DNA of 5,872 bases from Chloroflexota bacterium (GTDB lineage: Bacteria > Chloroflexota > Limnocylindria > QHBO01). Below the pieces are notes generated by a model. The model searched no databases. It was given only the letters and a program-made list of their open reading frames with translations, and was not told where the DNA came from. Position 1 is the stretch's first letter; the number at the start of each line of letters is the position of its first letter. Both the position numbers and the translations under genes were made by a program. The DNA is taken from contig JACDHU010000125.1 in NCBI GenBank assembly GCA_013820865.1, positions 1 through 5,872 of the forward strand. Reading direction: 5' to 3'. Positions 4,166-5,872 of the stretch are shown piece after piece.

Positions 4166-4841
4166 TGGTGTGAGTCGGGGTCGACGCTGCGGACTCGCCC
4201 GGCCCGGCGGCCTCATCACGCATGACGACGGCCCCATCGATCTCCGCGGCGGTGCGGAGGTGATGGATGGCGAGGAAGCCCTCAGCCGACATGGCGGCGA
4301 GGGAGCCGTGCAGCCACTTGTGCTGGCGGCGGATGGCTGCCGATGGTGGGCGGGGTGCTGGCCGTGCCGCATTGCGCTCCAGCGCAGCGTCCAGGGACAG
4401 GTCGAGGATGAGGGCCACCGCCGGCCGCCGATGACGTCGGGCTAAGGCAAGCAGCATCTCGCGCGCCCAGGCCTCGACGTTCGTGGCGTCCACCACGGTG
4501 AGCCGCCCTCGTCGCAGCCGCATGGCACCGATGCGGTGCAGCAGGTCGAAGGCGTCACCGGAGGCTTCTTGCGCCGATGCATCGTCGGTGATCAGCGCAC
4601 GGAGCCGATCCGACGAGAGGACCTCGGTCGGCTCGAAGTGGCGAGCCGCGAACGTGGACTTGCCGGATGCGGCAACACCGATCAGGAGGACGAGCGCATC
4701 GGGCGGCAGGGAGATGGAAGCGGACCGACCGCCGGGTTCAGCGGCGGTCGGTGGAGTTGCCAGCGTCGCAGTCCGCGCACATCTCCGATTCGGGGATCGG
4801 CGCCTTCGGCTGTCCGGTGGCCCGCGGAAGAGCGCGACCAC
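4161..4841 (-). CDS. Stand-alone Pnkp-type polynucleotide 5'-kinase domain protein
   Basis: The product resembles the N-terminal kinase domain of bacterial Pnkp, the RNA end-healing enzyme that phosphorylates 5'-OH ends using ATP. Visible motifs, numbered from the GTG at 4841, are P-loop GVAASGKST (55-63, Lys61/Ser62), LSSDRLRALITDD with Asp78 and Arg81, VVDATNV (116-122), LDLSLDAALERNAARP and RRQHKWLHGSL. Lys61, Ser62, Asp78 and Arg81 have the same spacing as Lys21, Ser22, Asp38 and Arg41 of Clostridium thermocellum Pnkp. The phosphatase and ligase domains of full Pnkp are absent, and the chain stops soon after the kinase fold. The homologous start would lie near 4721, but no ATG, GTG or TTG is in frame there. 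The only usable start, GTG 4841, adds about 40 Arg/Pro-rich residues and overlaps the upstream small gene by 104 bases. The true N-terminus is therefore uncertain. Substrate could be RNA, DNA or a small molecule. Confidence 0.78.
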   Translation of the reverse strand: MVALFRGPPDSRRRRSPNRRCARTATLATPPTAAEPGGRSASISLPPDALVLLIGVAASGKSTFAARHFEPTEVLSSDRLRALITDDASAQEASGDAFDLLHRIGAMRLRRGRLTVVDATNVEAWAREMLLALARRHRRPAVALILDLSLDAALERNAARPAPRPPSAAIRRQHKWLHGSLAAMSAEGFLAIHHLRTAAEIDGAVVMRDEAAGPGESAASTPTHTS

Positions 4842-4959
4842 ACACGGTGAACCCGGTTTCGCCGACGAGATGGACCTTGCTGAAGTGGCGATCCGGCAGA
4901 CGCCAGGTCACGTACTGGCGCTGAGCATTTGGGGTCGAGGACACAGGGCGGAGCTCCAT
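4738..4959 (-). CDS. Small Cys/His protein, probable zinc-binding, function unknown
   Basis: The 73-residue protein starts at ATG 4959 and ends in TGA at 4738-4740. It carries His30, Cys40 (FTVCGR) and a C-terminal Cys61-Ala-Asp-Cys64 pair, a spacing able to hold one zinc ion. The segment VTWRLPDRHFSKVHLVGE looks like real protein rather than a shadow, and it resembles small hypothetical proteins of high-GC bacteria with an HLV...CGR...CxxC pattern. It has no signal peptide or membrane segment. It lies just upstream of the Pnkp-like kinase on the same strand. A +1 shift after its last codons would fuse it to the kinase frame, so it may be a separate partner or the N-terminal part of one protein. 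A promoter-like TTGTGA-17-GACAAT lies just upstream. No function is assigned. Confidence 0.62.
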   Translation of the reverse strand: MELRPVSSTPNAQRQYVTWRLPDRHFSKVHLVGETGFTVCGRALPRATGQPKAPIPESEMCADCDAGNSTDRR

Positions 4960-4972
4960 TTTGCGGATGCCG

Positions 4973-5002
4973 ATTGTCCCAGAAATGGCCCGTTTTCACA
5001 AA
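4973..5002. promoter_or_regulatory. Face-to-face divergent promoter region
   Basis: On the minus strand TTGTGA, 17 bases, GACAAT points to the small Cys-protein gene, with a start site expected about 6 bases before its ATG. On the plus strand TTGTCC (4974-4979), 17 bases, CACAAA (4997-5002) points to the phosphofructokinase gene. Each -35-like box overlaps the -10-like box of the other strand. The minus pair matches the sigma-70 consensus at 4 of 6 bases in each box; the plus pair is weaker. Confidence 0.28.
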
Positions 5003-5036
5003 TCGGCCGCGATCTGGCAGCATGGCCGATGCATCC

Positions 5037-5872
5037 ATGAAACGCATCGGCATCCTCACCGGCGGCGGCGACGTCCCGGGCCTCAACTCGGTCATCAAGA
5101 GCGTCGTCTACCGATCCAGCGAGGTCGGCTGGGAGACACTTGGCATTCGCCGTGGCTGGCAGGGCCTGACGCACGTGGATCCTGCTCGCGAAGACGGCGG
5201 CGGCTATGTGCGGATGCTGGATCGCTCGAATACCCGTGCCATCGATCGCACTGGCGGGACGACCCTGCACACGTCGCGCACGAATCCATCGGCGATGGGG
5301 GCCGCGGCGCTGCCCGAGACGCTGGACGCGACGCGGCGCGAAGCGTTCGCGATCGAGAACGAGCGGTTCGACCTCACCCCGCTGGTGCTCGATAACCTCG
5401 AGCGCCTCGGCATCGAGGCGCTGATCGCCATCGGCGGGGATGACACCCTGAGCTACGCGGCGCGACTCGGTCGGGAGGGTTTTCCGGTCATCGCCATCCC
5501 GAAGACGATGGATAACGACGTCCAGGGCACCGAGTACTGCATCGGCTTCAGCACCGCGGTCACGCGAGCGAAAGAGCTCATCAATCGCCAGCGCACGACG
5601 CTCGGCAGCCACGAGCGCATCGGTGTCTTCCGCATTTTCGGCCGCAATGCCGGTTACACGGCCTGGTATGCCGCCTACGTCACGAGTTCACGCTGCGTGA
5701 TTCCCGAAGCGCCCTTCGATCTCGATGCCCTGGCAGACCTTCTCGCCGATGACCGTCGCCTCAACCCATCGGGGTATGCATTCGTGATCGCCAGCGAGGG
5801 AGCCATCTGGCGCGGCGGCGAGCTCACCGAGGTGGGGGAGTCCGATGCCTACGGCCACCGCCACAAGGCCGA
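5037..5872 (+). CDS. 6-phosphofructokinase, probably pyrophosphate-dependent (3' end outside window)
   Basis: The product phosphorylates fructose 6-phosphate to fructose 1,6-bisphosphate in glycolysis. Counting from ATG 5037, it shows TGGGDVPGLN (8-17), TGGTTLHTSRTNP (72-84), IGGDDTL (132-138), PKTMDND (155-161) with catalytic Asp159, HERIG (Arg194), FGRNAG (202-207) and SEG (Glu254). At the donor site, Asp136 replaces the Gly104 of ATP-type E. coli PfkA and Lys156 replaces Gly124. Asp plus Lys at these positions is the known mark of pyrophosphate-using enzymes, so PPi use is inferred. The usual MGR reads FGR, as I recall for some PPi-type relatives. ATG 5037 places GGGD as in PfkA; an in-frame ATG at 5022 would add five residues. 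Neither has a Shine-Dalgarno sequence. The gene is divergent from the Cys-protein gene and cut by the window edge after 278 codons. Confidence 0.93.
   Translation, partial: MKRIGILTGGGDVPGLNSVIKSVVYRSSEVGWETLGIRRGWQGLTHVDPAREDGGGYVRMLDRSNTRAIDRTGGTTLHTSRTNPSAMGAAALPETLDATRREAFAIENERFDLTPLVLDNLERLGIEALIAIGGDDTLSYAARLGREGFPVIAIPKTMDNDVQGTEYCIGFSTAVTRAKELINRQRTTLGSHERIGVFRIFGRNAGYTAWYAAYVTSSRCVIPEAPFDLDALADLLADDRRLNPSGYAFVIASEGAIWRGGELTEVGESDAYGHRHKA

Noticed and set aside
3912..4445. 177-codon plus-strand frame spanning the repeat region and kinase 3' end
   Set aside because: It crosses both repeat copies and then runs antisense to the Pnkp-like kinase; no motif and no initiation signal.
4074..4841. 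Full-length Pnkp with phosphatase and ligase domains broken by frameshift
   Set aside because: Downstream of the kinase domain no frame encodes a metallophosphatase or ligase motif, so a stand-alone kinase is the simpler reading.

Overview
The window is GC-rich bacterial DNA, roughly two-thirds G+C by eye, carrying compact housekeeping and accessory genes on both strands. Four of the clearly bounded genes have no Shine-Dalgarno sequence. Each instead has a TANNNT -10-like hexamer ending 6-7 bases before its ATG, the signature of leaderless transcription. With a Pnkp-type end-healing kinase and a phosphofructokinase carrying pyrophosphate-type residues, this suggests a high-GC lineage such as Chloroflexota or Actinomycetota. 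The assignment is inferred from style, not from a database match.

Layout, left to right: (1) a probable C-terminal tail of an unidentified protein (1-138). (2) A gene-free stretch (139-603) with three palindromic 18-base units of the TTTGC-N8-GCAAA type, about 60 bases apart. (3) msrA on the minus strand (604-1287). (4) Divergent from it, a shikimate-kinase-family gene (1345-1902) overlapping by four bases a hotdog acyl-CoA thioesterase gene (1899-2291). (5) A convergent intergenic region (2292-2484) with a strong terminator hairpin and a nested inverted repeat. (6) A DmpA-type P1-family aminopeptidase on the minus strand (2485-3609). (7) A roughly 550-base gene-free stretch (3610-4160) with a diverged direct repeat whose second copy runs into the end of the next gene. 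(8) A stand-alone Pnkp-like polynucleotide kinase on the minus strand (ending at 4161), with a small Cys/His zinc-binding-like protein just upstream on the same strand (4738-4959). (9) Divergent from these, a 6-phosphofructokinase gene that runs off the right edge (from 5037).

The genes do not form one pathway. MsrA repairs oxidised methionine. The kinase-family protein and thioesterase are translationally adjacent, but the thioesterase appears to have its own promoter inside the kinase gene. The aminopeptidase stands alone. The polynucleotide kinase and small Cys protein are probably one unit, whose junction is unresolved because no ordinary start codon lies where the kinase should begin. 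The phosphofructokinase serves glycolysis and is predicted to use pyrophosphate.

No complete new system (defence island, CRISPR array or mobile element) is visible. The most unexplained parts are the palindromic cluster near 444-584, the diverged repeat pair at 3890-4165, and the Cys-protein/kinase junction.
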